Shown here: piece after piece, positions 45,248 through 56,313 of the stretch
How the letters are laid out: every line of letters starts with the position of its first letter
How positions within the stretch are numbered: position 1 is the first letter of the stretch
Assembly: GCA_023055425.1 (NCBI GenBank)
Contig: JALGPY010000003.1
Location: forward strand, 66,820,991 to 66,884,990
DNA length: 64,000 nt
Source of the DNA: Linanthus parryae
Taxonomy: Eukaryota; Streptophyta; Magnoliopsida; Ericales; Polemoniaceae
Reading direction: 5' to 3'
Program-made: the position numbers and the translations under genes
Notes under the pieces: generated by a model
Seen by the model: only the letters and a program-made list of their open reading frames with translations
Database searches by the model: none
What the model was told of the DNA's origin: nothing

Positions 45248-47103
45248 ATGAGTACTGCAGGTGATGGTGTTTTCTCACAGGGAAGAGTTGCTAACAGACC
45301 TCCTCTATTTTGTGGAGACAACTTTGCTCACTGGAAAGCCCTGATGAAAATGTTCATCATTGATCAAGACATAGAGCTTTGGACCATTATTCAGAATGGA
45401 CCTCACACCTTCTTTACATAGAAAGATGGGATCAAAACTCCCAAATCTGAAGACTCACTCTCGTCTTTTGAATTAGAACAATTTTCTAAAAAATACTAAG
45501 CTATTACCATCTTTTATTGTGCTTTGAGTACAAATGAATTCAATAGAATTTCAGGCTGCAAGATTGCCAAAGAAATCTGGGATAAGCTTGTGGTGACATT
45601 TGAAGGAACCAGTCAAGTCAAGCAAACCAAAATTAACATATATCTCAGATAATATGACTTGTTCAAGATGAATACAATTGAGTCAATCAGAGATATGTTC
45701 AAGAGGTTCACAGATATTGTCAACAACCTTGATTCACTGGGAAAGCATATTTCCAATGAAGAAAAGGTGAGGAAGATATTGAGAAGTCTTTCAAAGGCTA
45801 AATGGGAACCAAAGACAACAGCCATTGAAGAAGCTCAAGATCTCTCATCACTACAACTTGATGACCTACAATGGAATCTCCTGACACATGAAATATCCAT
45901 GAATAAAGCTGATGGAGAGCTACCTGAAGGTTTCAAGAACTTAACACTCAAGGCCTAAGAGAATGAGAAAATTCAAATCCTTGAAACTGAAGATGATGAT
46001 GATGAAGATCCATTTGCATTGATTTCCAAAGCCTTGACCAGAATTCTCAAGATGAAGAAAAACTTTGGAAAAAAGACTTCAACAGAAAAATAAATAGATC
46101 TTCCAGTAGCAAGGACTACAAAGGTAAGTCTTCTTCACATAATAAATCCAAACTCGTGAACTGCTTTGAGTGTGGTAATGCAAGACATTTGATAAGAGAT
46201 TGTCCACACAAGAAAAGCAAGAACTTTCATAAGAAAGAACATGACAGGAGAAAGAAAGATATGATAGCTTCATGGAGTGATTCAGATAGCTCAAGTGACT
46301 CTAAATCTGAAGAAGAACATGCCAATCTATGACTCATGGCCAATCATGATGAAAGTTATGAGAAGAACATTGAGGTAATGGTAAACTATTTGATTTCAAA
46401 ACCAAAAGATGCTCTTTCAGATTATCTTAGAACAATGCTTTTAAATGAAGAAGATTAAATGAAAGAGATTAAACTTTTGAAAGAAAAAGTTCATGAGCAA
46501 GCAAAAGAGAATTTAAAATTTGTTTGTCTGAATCAAAATCTTGAAATCTCTCAGAAGAAAACTGACATTGATTTCAAGGCCTTGAAAACCAGTTACAATC
46601 CCTTAAGAACACAAGTCAAGGAAGTAGTCACTGAGAACTCTTTACTAAGTAACTACCTTGTTGGTCTGAGACAACAAGTTGATGAATTCGATAAACAGAA
46701 GACTAATCATACTAAGAAACTTCAAGAATCTGAATTAGTCAAAGTCAGGCTTGCAGGATCAGAACCCAAGTTGAACCTGGTTCTTGGAAAAAGTTCAAAG
46801 TTAGTTCACAAAACTGATATTGGATACAATCCAAACTTTCCAAGAAAGAACAATACCAAATTTATGAAAGCTGGAAAGAAAACTTCTCCTAAATGTTATT
46901 TTTGTAACAAGATTGGTCATATGAAGATGACTTGTCCTTTCAGAAGAAGAGACCCTCACATAATGAGGAACACATTCCCATTTCAACTCAAAGGACAGGT
47001 CAGACAGATTTGGGTTCCTAAAGGGGTCAGACCACCTAACATGGTTGAGCCTGTGTATGAGTCCAAATTTCACACTTGGTCTAACAGTTGGGTAAGGCAG
47101 TGA
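45248..47103 (+). pseudogene. Gag of SIRE element D, with stops
   Basis: Starts MSTAGDGVFSQGRV at 45248. The gag core (PPLFCGDNFAHWKALMKMFI, then EIWDKLVVTFEGTSQVKQTK at about 45574-45632, then NEEKVRKILRSL at about 45758) is followed by a first knuckle CFECGNARHLIRDC at 46162-46203, an acidic SDSDSSSDSKSEEEHANL stretch, a coiled-coil-like Lys/Glu-rich segment (46459-46760) and a second knuckle CYFCNKIGHMKMTC at 46894-46935. Stops at about 45419, 45498, 45651, 45956 and 46456 and a frameshift after 46075 break it. The long gag with two knuckles is typical of SIRE. It would coat the RNA if intact. Confidence 0.88.
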
Positions 47104-47110
47104 TTGGTGT

Positions 47111-47425
47111 TTGCAGGTTGTCACAAGTGTCAAAGAACAGAAGTGGTTCATGGACAGTGGTTGCTTAAGACACGTGAGTGGAAAGAGATCTCTATTCTCA
47201 GAATTGAAAGAGCAATCTGAAGGTTCAATTACACTTGGTGACAAAGGAAAATGCAACATACTTCGTATTGGTAAAGTTGGTACAGATTCTGAAAACTCTA
47301 TTTCGGATGTATATCTAGTTGATGGCTTGAAATTTAACTTACTTAGTGTATCTCAGCTTTGTGATAATGGAAATAAGGTTATCTTTGATAAAGAGAAGTG
47401 TGTGGTGCAAAATGAGAAATCATGA
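47111..47425 (+). pseudogene. Element D protease
   Basis: 104 codons, nearly complete. KWFMDSGCLRHVSG holds the DSG active site (residues about 12-25), then LGDKGKCNILRIGKVG and FNLLSVSQLCDNGNKVIF, the usual end of copia protease. The SIRE consensus has DSGCSRHMTG here; the active-site Asp is present. Its frame ends with a stop at 47425 before integrase. Confidence 0.88.
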
Positions 47426-47514
47426 AATTGCATTCCACAGCCTCTAGATCAAACAATGTTTATACTTTTTAGACTAACAAAGTTGCAGGTAAAATCTTAA
47501 AGTGTCTCAAGGCC

Positions 47515-48078
47515 TTGAAAGAGGATTCAAGGGTTTGGCACAAAAAGCTTGGTCACATTAGCTTGCATACCTTGAACAAATTGATCTCCAACAACCTTGT
47601 AAGAGTATTACCATCTATCAAGCTCAAAGATGATGAAGTATGCAAAGCTTGTGCTCAGGGTAAGCAGACTAGAAGCTCATTCAAACCAAAGAAGTTTGTA
47701 AGTACTTCTATACCTATTGAACTACTTCACATGAATTTGTGTGGTCCTATGAGGACACCAACTCCAAAAGGTAAGAGGTATATGCTAGTTATTGTAGATG
47801 ATTATTCTAGATATACTTGGGTTATGTTTCTGAATGAAAAATCTGAAGCCCTATCTGAATTTTCAAAGCTTTGCAGAGAACTTCAAAACTTGAAAAACCT
47901 ACCCATTGCTTCAATCAGAAGTGATCATGGTAGAGAGTTTGATCAATTAGAATTTGATTTATTTGTGTTAAGCATGGTATCTCTCACAATTTATCTTCTC
48001 CTAGAACTCCTCAACATAACGGAGTTGTTGAAAGAAAGAACAGGAATCTTGAAGATATGTCAAGAACAATGCTTCTAG
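47515..48078 (+). pseudogene. Element D integrase, first active-site Asp lost
   Basis: The zinc finger has WHKKLGH (8-14) and CKAC (43-46). In the core, the first Asp of the DDE triad is changed: HMNLCGP at 72-78 has Asn where SIRE integrases have HMDLFGP. VDDYSRYTW (95) and RSDHGREF (second Asp 137) remain. After about residue 150 the frame slips; the Glu-bearing part (GVVERKNRNL-like) appears in another frame at about 48025. The rest, including a KFDARSDDGIFLGYS block, lies at 48269-48340. It could not catalyse integration. Confidence 0.88.
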
Positions 48079-48646
48079 AAAACAAGCTGCCAAAAAAATT
48101 ATTGGGCAGAAGCTGTGAATACAGCAGATTACATTTTGAACAGGTGCTTGATCAGACCCATCTTGAAGAATACCCCCCTATGAACTCTTCAAAGGGAGGA
48201 AGCCAAATATTTCATATTTCAGACCCTTTGGTTGCACATGCTATGTCCACAACAATGGTAAGGACAACTTGGGTAAGTTTGATGCAAGAAGTGATGATGG
48301 TATATTTCTTGGTTACTCTCATACTAGCAAAGCTTATAGAGTTTATAATAAAATAACCAAGCTTGTTGAAGAAAGTATTCATGTTATTTTTTATGAAAGC
48401 TATGATGGTTCTTTGAGTGAAAGTTTTGCAGACTTGAATCTGAACAAGAAGGAATCAGAAGAAGAAGCTTAGAACTCACTTGTGTTCAAGAAAGGTTCAG
48501 AAGGAAACAAAAGACATTTTCAAGACCTTGAAAACATATCTCAAGGCCTTGAAAATAGAGATCAAATCCCTGACAAAGATGATCAGAAAGAAATGAATGA
48601 TCAGGCTACTACTTCAAGACCATAGAAGCAATGGAGAGCCTGAACC

Positions 48647-50286
48647 ATGGTCTCCAATAAAGAGAATATCTTTCATCTCACTACGCTGATAACATCATCT
48701 CTTACCCAACCACTGGTACATATTTGTGCTTTCAATGCTCTCATTTCTCTTGTAGAACCCAAAACTGTGAAGGAAGCATTACAAGAAGCAGACTGGATTA
48801 TAGCTATGCAATGTGAACTCAATGAGTTTGAAAGAAACAAGGTGTGGAACCTAGTTCCTCCACCAACAAACCAGTCTGTCATTGGTACCAGATGGGTGTT
48901 CAGAAACAAATTAGATGAGAATGGCAAGGTGATCAGAAACAAAGCAAGGTTAGTTGCTCAAGTTACAATCAAGAAGAAGGTATTGATTATGAGGAAACTT
49001 TTTCTCCAGTTTCCAGGTTAGAAGCTATTATAACTTTACTTGCACTTGCATCGTACAAAAACATGAAACTATTTCAAATGGATGTGAAATGTGCATTTCT
49101 AAATGGCTACTTGCAAGAGGAAGTTTATGTTGCACAACCTCCTAGTTTTGATAGTGACAAGTTTCCAGATCATGTTTATAAACTTGACAAAGCTCTTTAT
49201 GGTTTGAAATATGCTCCAAGAGCTTGGTATGAAAGATTTTTAAATTTTCTGCTTGAAAATGATTTCAAAAGAGGATTGGTAGACAAGACCCATTTCATAA
49301 AGACTCATGAGAAAGATTTACTTGTAGTTCATATTGTTGATGATATTCTTTTTGGAGCTATTAATGATCTTCTATGTAACGAATTATCAAGTCTTATGAG
49401 TAGGGAATTTGAAATGCGTATGATGGGAGAGTTGAAATTCTTCCTTGGACTTCAAACACATCAGCTGAAGAAGGGCATCTTTCTACATCAAATCAAGTAC
49501 ACTAGGGACTTGTTAAACAAGTACGACATGTCTCAATCCAAAGAGATCAAGACTCCCATGAGTTCTACTCTGTCTTTAGATAAAGATGAATCTGGTAAGA
49601 GTGTTAATGTTAAAGAGTATATAGGTATGATTGGATCATTACTTTATCTCACTTCTAGTAGACTAGATATCATGTTCAGTGTATGTATGTGTGCAAGATT
49701 TCAAGCTGATCCAAATGAATCTCACTTAAGTGCTGTGAAGATAATATTCAGATATCTCAATGGTACCAAAGACTTAGGGATGTGGTATCCAAGACATTCT
49801 AACTTCTCTTTGCATGGATTTTCATATGCTGAATTTGCATATTCTAAAGTTGATAGGAAAAGCACTTGAGGAACTTGCCAATTTATTGTATCATCTCTGA
49901 TCAGTTGGCATTCCAAGAAACAAAACTCGGTTTCTTTATCAACAGCTGAAGCTGAATATATATCTGCTGGAGCATGTTTTTCACAAGTATTATGGATTGC
50001 TCAACAGTTGAGGGACATTAAATTTGATTTCAGAAGTATTCCCATCAAATGTGACAATACCAGTGCAATATCTATTACAAAGAATCCAGTTCAGCATTCA
50101 AGAACCAAGCATATTGATGTCAGACACCATTTTATCAGAGATCATGCTGAGAAAGGTGATATTGTTCTTGAATTTGTTTGTACTAACATGCAACTTGCAG
50201 ATATCTTCACTAAACCATTGCCAGATGGAATATTTTCAGCTCTAAGACTGGAATTAGGCATGCTAAATAAAGATGCATTGGTTTAG
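48647..50286 (+). pseudogene. Element D reverse transcriptase and RNase H, broken
   Basis: Frame 1 (48647-49021) carries VKEALQEADWIIAMQCELNE and GTRWVFRNKLDENGKVIRNK. A shift leads to 49063-49869 with the first RT Asp in QMDVKCAFLNGY, ALYGLKYAPRAWYERF, and IVDDILFGA, where the expected Tyr of YVDD is missing. RNase H starts at about 49800, but GFSYAEFA replaces GYSDADFA, so its first Asp is Tyr. TAG or TGA stops follow at 49867. STAEAEYIS (about 49942) and CDNTSAI (50051) remain, ending QLADIFTKPLP near 50188-50220. Both enzymes are damaged at key residues. Confidence 0.9.
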
Positions 50287-50740
50287 GGGGGGCATGGGTA
50301 AGGAAGGTAATTGATTATGTGTTTCAAAGGTTTGAACTGATTTTCAAAGCCTTGAAATCTGCTCAAAGTTTTGATATTATTTGTTTCAGCTTAACAGCTT
50401 TTCAAGACCTTGAAACTATTTTCAAATCCTTGAAAATAAGACTGATAACATGTTAGTGAATAATTCTTGGATCATTCAGTATTGGGTGCTATATTTGTAT
50501 TTATTTGCTCAATATTGCCCCTACCTTTTTCAAAATTCTTTTTCAGCAAAATATAGTATAAAATTATTTATTTCTAATGGCTTCAAAGATTTGAATCTTT
50601 GTTGATCATTACAGATCTTTTAAGATCAGAAAAAATATGCAGTTTCCTTTTCAAATACAAACTCTCTTAGTATTTATCTTATTCTCTTCTCCTTCACTCC
50701 ATATCAAATCTACCTCTCTCTATTCTTCTCCCAAACTCTA
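50287..50740 (+). other. Spacer between pol and ORF3 of element D
   Basis: It opens GGGGGGGCATGGGTAAGG just after the RNase H stop. It holds at least four TTCAAG/CTTGAA palindromic motifs (about 50319-50440) and an AT-rich, TATA-like stretch near 50555-50575, which could drive or splice an ORF3 transcript. No gene. Confidence 0.6.
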
Positions 50741-52485
50741 ATGAGCACTAGAAGAGCCTCAGACAGAATCATGATGGCCGGAGGTTCAAAACAGAGTACA
50801 GAGAAGAAGAGAAAGGTAGCAGTGGATGAAGTTCAAGAGATTAGTGGAGACTCTAGTTCTAGAACTCCTAGTGCAGAGGCAGTTGCAGAGCTTCCTCCAC
50901 CCAATAAGAAAGTCAAGAAGGATGCAACTCCCTCCTCAGAGAAGAAAAAGAAGAATAAAGAGAAGGATGTTGCAGAGAAGCAACCAGAAATAGAGGTCTC
51001 TAGCCCCAAGAAGTTGAAGGAAAAGAAAGGCAAATCAAGCTGAAAAAGGGAAAGGGAATGTAACAGAGGAACAGCCAGGAGACAGTGTGGAGAAAGCTTT
51101 GCAGATCTACTCAAAGAACACTACTCCTGATAAATATTGGTTCATCTCAAACACTTCAAAAGTTCAATGGTTGGATGGTTTTGCATCTAGGAAGATTTCT
51201 TTCTGTAGCTTAATCAGTATGCATATGTTGCTTGGAATAAATATGAATTGTATCACTATGTTGAAGAAATCTCTATGTGGTTCATGCTAAACCCCCTGAG
51301 CTAGCATATCCAAGACTCACCAGATTCTTCTATCTCAGCATGAAGCAACTTAAGAACTCTCCACACTTAGTTATCAAGACTTTAGTTGCTGGTGTTACTA
51401 TGAAATTAGATCATGCTGAGTTTGCATCTGTCCTAGGGTGTCCTAAGAGGTATGACACACATAACTACCCTCCCAAGAATGAAGCTTTGAAGTTGTCCAG
51501 AGAAGAATACTTTCTACCAAATGTTCCTGCCTCATCCAAATAGTTAACACACTCTGTGTTAAATGTTGAAGCTAAATTTTTTTTCACTATCTTGATGAGA
51601 TGCATCTTTCCAAGGGAACATTCCAAGGAGTTATTCACTGAGAGGGTGTTATACATTATGTATTTGATCATGCATGGCTATGACATTGATCTGCAGAAAC
51701 ATGTAATGGAACACATGCTATTCAGCCAAAAAGATCATAGAAAGCATCCTTTGCCTTATGCAAACTTTCTCACTCTGTTCTTCCAGCACCTTGAGATTCC
51801 TACTGATGGGGAAGAGTATATCACCTCTGGGATTGGTGTGCTGAATGACAAATATTTTGAGAAGATTGGGGTAGTTAAGACCAAAGAGAAGATTTGGAAG
51901 TTGTATTCAGATTTGACTGAAGAAGAGCTGAATGCAAATAAATTTGTTAAGCCCAAGGCCTTGACCCCTACTTCAAGTCAGACCTCTCAGCCTCCTGATT
52001 TCTCTTCAATCCTTTAGAGACTTGATGGTCTAGAGATGGACAATAGTGAGATCAAAGAGAATCAGCATGGGTTTGAGACTGATCTCTCACATGTCAAATA
52101 CATGGTGGAAACCATCTTCAGAAGCATGACTGTGCTTGATGTCCCTGAGGATGAAGAAGGTTCCAAGAAAGATGGCTCTGACAAAAACTTTCCAAGTGAA
52201 CATTCCAACCAGGACGAAGCTGCTCCAGTCAAAGATAAAGGAAAGCAGGTGGTAGTTGAACAAGTTGCTCAGGAAGGAGATGAAGTAGACAGCCCTGACT
52301 CAGATGATTTGCTGATAAACCTGAAGAAGAAGAAGAAGAAATCTTTAAAGACTACTACTAAGGACAAGACTGAAGAAGATACTTCTGGTGAGAATGAAGA
52401 GGAACAAGAAGAACATGATAAGACTGATGAAGACAGTGAGGAAGAAGAGGGAGATCAGGATGGAGATGAAGACCCAACCCCCTAA
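50741..52485 (+). pseudogene. Envelope-like ORF3 of SIRE element D, in pieces
   Basis: ORF3 starts with a Met at 50741 followed by STRRASDR. The first 100 codons are very Lys/Glu-rich (KKVKKD, EKKKKNKEK). A frameshift leads to 51087-51290 (DKYWFISNTSKVQWLDGFASRK), another to 51277-51543 (YPRLTRFFYLSMKQL, MKLDHAEFASVLGCP), a stop, then 51556-52017 (FFTILMRCIFPREHSKELFTERVLYIM) and 52036-52485, ending in a Lys run and a Glu/Asp-rich tail. This matches in kind the extra ORF of SIRE1-type elements and the family called putative plant transposon protein. No clear signal peptide or membrane span is visible, so a true envelope role is unsupported. Confidence 0.82.
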
Positions 52486-52839
52486 TCTTGCCTATTCATT
52501 CTTTCAAATTCTTTTTTTTTCTCAGTCTTTATTTTCAAAATTTTGCAGACATTGATCCAACATCTTTTCATTCTTTTTTGACGAAAGTCAACAAGGGGGA
52601 GAAAAATCTTAGGTTATTTTTTTTATATTTCTGTTTAGGTGACCTATCGTTTGGTCAGTAGGATTATCTGCAACTTACTTGCAGTTTTTGCTTATTTTTT
52701 GCTTATGCTTATTAATAAGTTGGATCTCTTGGAGTTACTGTGTTATTACTATTTTTTTGAACTGTGTGCTAATCATTATTTTTTTGCAGAAACTAAGAAT
52801 CAAACATATTGAGGTTTTGTCTTTCATCAAGGGGGAGAT
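52486..52839 (+). other. Element D 3' untranslated part with two polypurine tracts
   Basis: CAACAAGGGGGAGAAA at about 52589-52604 and ATCAAGGGGGAGATT at about 52826-52840; the second abuts the 3' LTR and is the functional tract. The first may be a second plus-strand primer site. The rest is T-rich, without a gene. Confidence 0.75.
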
Positions 52840-54136
52840 TTTAAGGTCACAGGTTTGATGGACTTGAAATACTTAGGTATTTCAAGGCCTTGAACCTGTT
52901 TTCAAAGCCTTGAATCAGGTTTCACAGGCTTGAAGCTATGTCAATGCCTTGAACCAGGATTCAAAGCCTTGAAACTGTCTGACATGTATGCATGTTCTAA
53001 GGGGGAGTTTTTCTCAACTCTTCTGATCTTATTTTATCTCTATCACCCCTGTGCTTGATGTGCTATCATTTTATTATGAAAGACAAACTATTCTGATATA
53101 TCTAACATGTTTTAATCCATCAGTTTTGCAACGAAATTTTATTTCCCAAATATGCAGGATTGGTTTCCTAATCTGGCTTTTGCAGGAAAGGAAATAATAA
53201 GAGATGATGATTTTGTGATCAATCAAACACTTATGACAGCTTCTCAGATTTTTAATGAAAAGATCACAAAAATATCTCTGAAGATTGTGATCAACTACCC
53301 GTCGGAGAAGGCTGTTAAGAGAGTCAAAGTTGTTGCCTTCAAAATAGGAAGTTGTTGCTGAAAATCTGGGAAGATTTGCAGAGCTTCAAACAGTATAAAT
53401 GAAGCTCTTTTTGAAGCAACAATAGAACACATTCAACGGGCAAAAAGAGAGAGACATATTTTTGGATTGACAAGCATCAAAGAAGTTCATCATTCTCACA
53501 ATCCATCTCACTGATGATCATTGCACTCTTCATTGCAGTTATACTCATTAGTATTCTTTTGTATTGTGTTTTATTTGTAGATCATTCTTGTAATACTTCT
53601 ACATTTCGTTCTCAAGGATTTTTTAAGGTGAAAAACAGAGTATTCTTAGTTAATCAGTTAGCTAGAGCAGGAACTAGATAGGTTAGAGAGAACCACAAGC
53701 TGTAACAGAGTAAGGCAATTCTCTGGGCTTGAGATCTAGGGCATAGCTTTTGATTAATAAGAATTGAGTTGAAAATCCGGCAGGGAGAAGATACCTGAGG
53801 TAGAGACGTAGGTCCAAGTGGACTGAAATCTATAAATCACTTGTCTCTTGTATTTACAGTTCATTTACATTCATAGGTTTTACAGCATTCAAACCAATCT
53901 GTTTTCAAGGGTTTGAAACTCTTTTCAAGGCCTTGAAAAAGACTTGTTTGTTTTATTTCAATCTGTATTTCACTTCAAAGGCTTGAAACTGTTTTCAAGG
54001 TCTTGAACTTCACTGCTCTTCAAAGAATTTCTTCTCCTCCACCAAGTTTTGCAAAAAGTTGGCATCATCTATTCAACCCCCCCCCCCCCTTTCTAGAGTA
54101 TCAGTGCTGCATATCTATCTGCATACTCCCCTTTCA
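52840..54136 (+). repeat. Element D 3' LTR
   Basis: It starts TTTAAGGTCAC (TGTAAGTTCAC in the 5' LTR) and ends CCCTTTCA. It has more intact TTCAAGGCCTTGAA palindromes than the 5' LTR and a long C run at about 54077-54089. Confidence 0.9.
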
Positions 54137-54141
54137 TGGTG

Positions 54142-54894
54142 GAAACTTTGTGGTGGCTATGGCAGAGGTTATGGCCGCGATAATAGAGGGTACACTTCTA
54201 ATTTTTCAGGTTGTAATCGTGGGCGTGGCTACACATGATATCAACATGGTGGCAGATCTGATTTTAACAGGGCGGCTATTCTAGTTTCAACTCCCCGAGG
54301 AGGTATAAAATCTAGTTTTTTACAAAATCGAACCCATGAAAGTTTCTGAATTTGTGGGAAACAGTATCACACAACCTTAGATTGTATTCATCATATGAAC
54401 TACGCATATCAGGGACGTATGACTAATGACTCTCTTACCGCTATGACTTCTTCAACACAAAATTTTAATCTATAAAATCTTTGGCTATCTGACACTGGTG
54501 CTACGAATCATATGACTCATGACTTCAAAATTTGAGCACAGTTGATCCGTATCTGGGAATGATCAAGTGCGGTCTGAAATGGCCAAACTCTCCCAATCCA
54601 TCACTAGGTTACTGCTTTACCTTCTACTAGTACACACAAATTTAATTTTAACAATACCTTGCATGTACCCAAACTTAGTACCAACTTCCTTTCTGTAAAT
54701 AAGCTTTGCACGAATAATAATTGTCGATTTATATTTGACTCTACATCTTTTTCTATCCAGAAAAAAATACGGGAACCCTTCTATATCAGGGATTGAGTAA
54801 AAATGGCCTCTACCCCCATTAAAATTCCCTCTCAAGTCTCTTAATCATGTTTTCTTTAGTAATAACGTAGACTCTTGTATTTGGCATGATCGTT
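54142..54894 (+). pseudogene. Ale element G: gag tail, zinc knuckle, protease, integrase start
   Basis: This resumes after element D. It has a Gly-rich RNA-binding tail (NRGRGY-like, about 54200-54240), a zinc-knuckle trace ICGKQYHTTLDCIHHMNYAYQGR in two steps at about 54350-54420, and the protease LWLSDTGATNHMT (about 54480-54515), with DTG intact. These are followed by TNFLSVNKLCTNNNC and FIFDSTSF (about 54680-54760), the end of protease. WHDR of the integrase finger at about 54880 is cut by element E. Several stops occur. Lineage is judged from the GKQYHTTLDC..MNYAYQGR style. Confidence 0.75.
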
Positions 54895-56302
54895 TTGTAG
54901 GGTTTTGATACGGATTGCGCAGCGGAATAAACAATATAAATATCCGTTCAAGACCCTTCAAGGAACACAGGACTAGACATCATAACGATGGTAAGGGAGA
55001 GTATCTAATACCTTGTTTGTCTACTTTGTATGACTTCACTCGGGAAATAATATCAACGACTCTATGGATAGTCCACGCCTAGGATCAGAGCTAGAATCCT
55101 TCCAATCTCCTTGTGCTAGAAACTGAATGAAGGAGGAAGAAGAAGAATCACACAGACGAAACCACCCAAGGTCGCACCTCTAGGGGCCGACGGCAAGAGA
55201 GGGGCCGACAGGGGGTCGGTTTCGGCCTCCCTTGTTTGCTCTCTCCTTGCTTTGTTCTCTCTCTCTTGTGTGATAAAAATTATGACACTTATCAGAAAAT
55301 AAGCTAGGAATGTTCTTTATATAGTCTAACAACTCCTTGTTAACTACGTAATAGCCCCTTTACTAATCATGTCCTTACATGGATTAGTCCAACTTGCAAA
55401 TTAGTCCTACTAAATTTTCAAGTAATTGCGTATTGATCCTTCTATTTAATTAATCATATTAATTAATTCCCACGTCTAGTTTAATCCGTAGGGCGTGTGA
55501 CCCCATATGTTTCTACTAAGTTCGTACTAATAATTACTAACATAGAGCGGCCCCTAGAAAGAAATCTATGCAACCCAACGAATAGAAAAAGTCATTACTT
55601 TGACAAACATTGTGACCAATGTTACCGTATTGTATTATCCCGTTGTCTCTATATCCGGATTGGACACCAGACATACAAGTCACACTCGCATATCCTGGGA
55701 ATAGTCTTATCCATGCACATAACATCAATATCCTATATTGATTTATCTGAGTATGGCAAGACATTCTATAAGCACTACCTCTCGAGTGGCCGCGAATATT
55801 TGATCCTGTTATGTGGGAGGGACAAATCATCTCTACATCACTTCCATCTCTGATCTTGCTTCCTATCATTCCCGATAACTACCTTTATAGTTCGCGGTTA
55901 AGGCGCGACGTTTGATAATATCAAAGCATTATATTTCACAACTAGAGTATCTAGTGACTTCAAGTCTAAGGACCACAATACCATTGTCACTACGAGAAGC
56001 ACTTGTGACTTTACATAGCTTGTATGTAGCCTTCTCGTTGTGGGTCAATCCAATATGCCATTATCCCTAATGCATACCCATGTGCTAGACTTGATATCTC
56101 CATATCAATCTACCTACATACTAGTCTATAGTTGATCGTCATGTTAATCAATATAATGGACTAGGGATATTTAAGATGAATAACACATTGTAATCTAAGG
56201 ATTTCATTATATTAAATATCTTCATAAATAATACAATGATTATGCTAGCCAAAAAAAATGTTCATACTAAATAAGATTGCCTCTAGGACATCTATTCCAA
56301 AA
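54895..56302 (-). repeat. Element E 3' LTR
   Basis: The sense start is TTTTGGAATAGATG (TGTTGG in intact copies) at 56302 and the sense end is CCTACA at 54895. It is clearly homologous to the B LTRs but with many more differences. The polypurine tract AAGTGGGAGAC (sense) is at 56303-56313. Confidence 0.88.
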
Positions 56303-56313
56303 GTCTCCCACTT

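Larger units (their letters stand above)
43906..54136 (+). mobile_element. SIRE-lineage copia element D with envelope-like ORF3
   Basis: 10.2 kb, with exact target duplications tggtg (43901-43905 and 54137-54141), LTRs of about 1292 and 1297 bp, an iMet primer site, a two-knuckle gag with a SWSDSDSSSDS-type acidic stretch, pol, and an extra ORF of about 1.75 kb between pol and the 3' LTR. The last two features define the SIRE/Maximus lineage. A CAAGGGGGAGA polypurine tract occurs twice (about 52590 and 52828). The reading frames carry many stops, and several catalytic residues are changed. It is inserted in the gag of Ale element G. Confidence 0.93.

Noticed and set aside
53152..53361. 69-codon ORF with a protein-like sequence near the end of element D
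   Set aside because: It is wholly inside the 3' LTR, and the 5' LTR copy is broken. No evidence of a gene.
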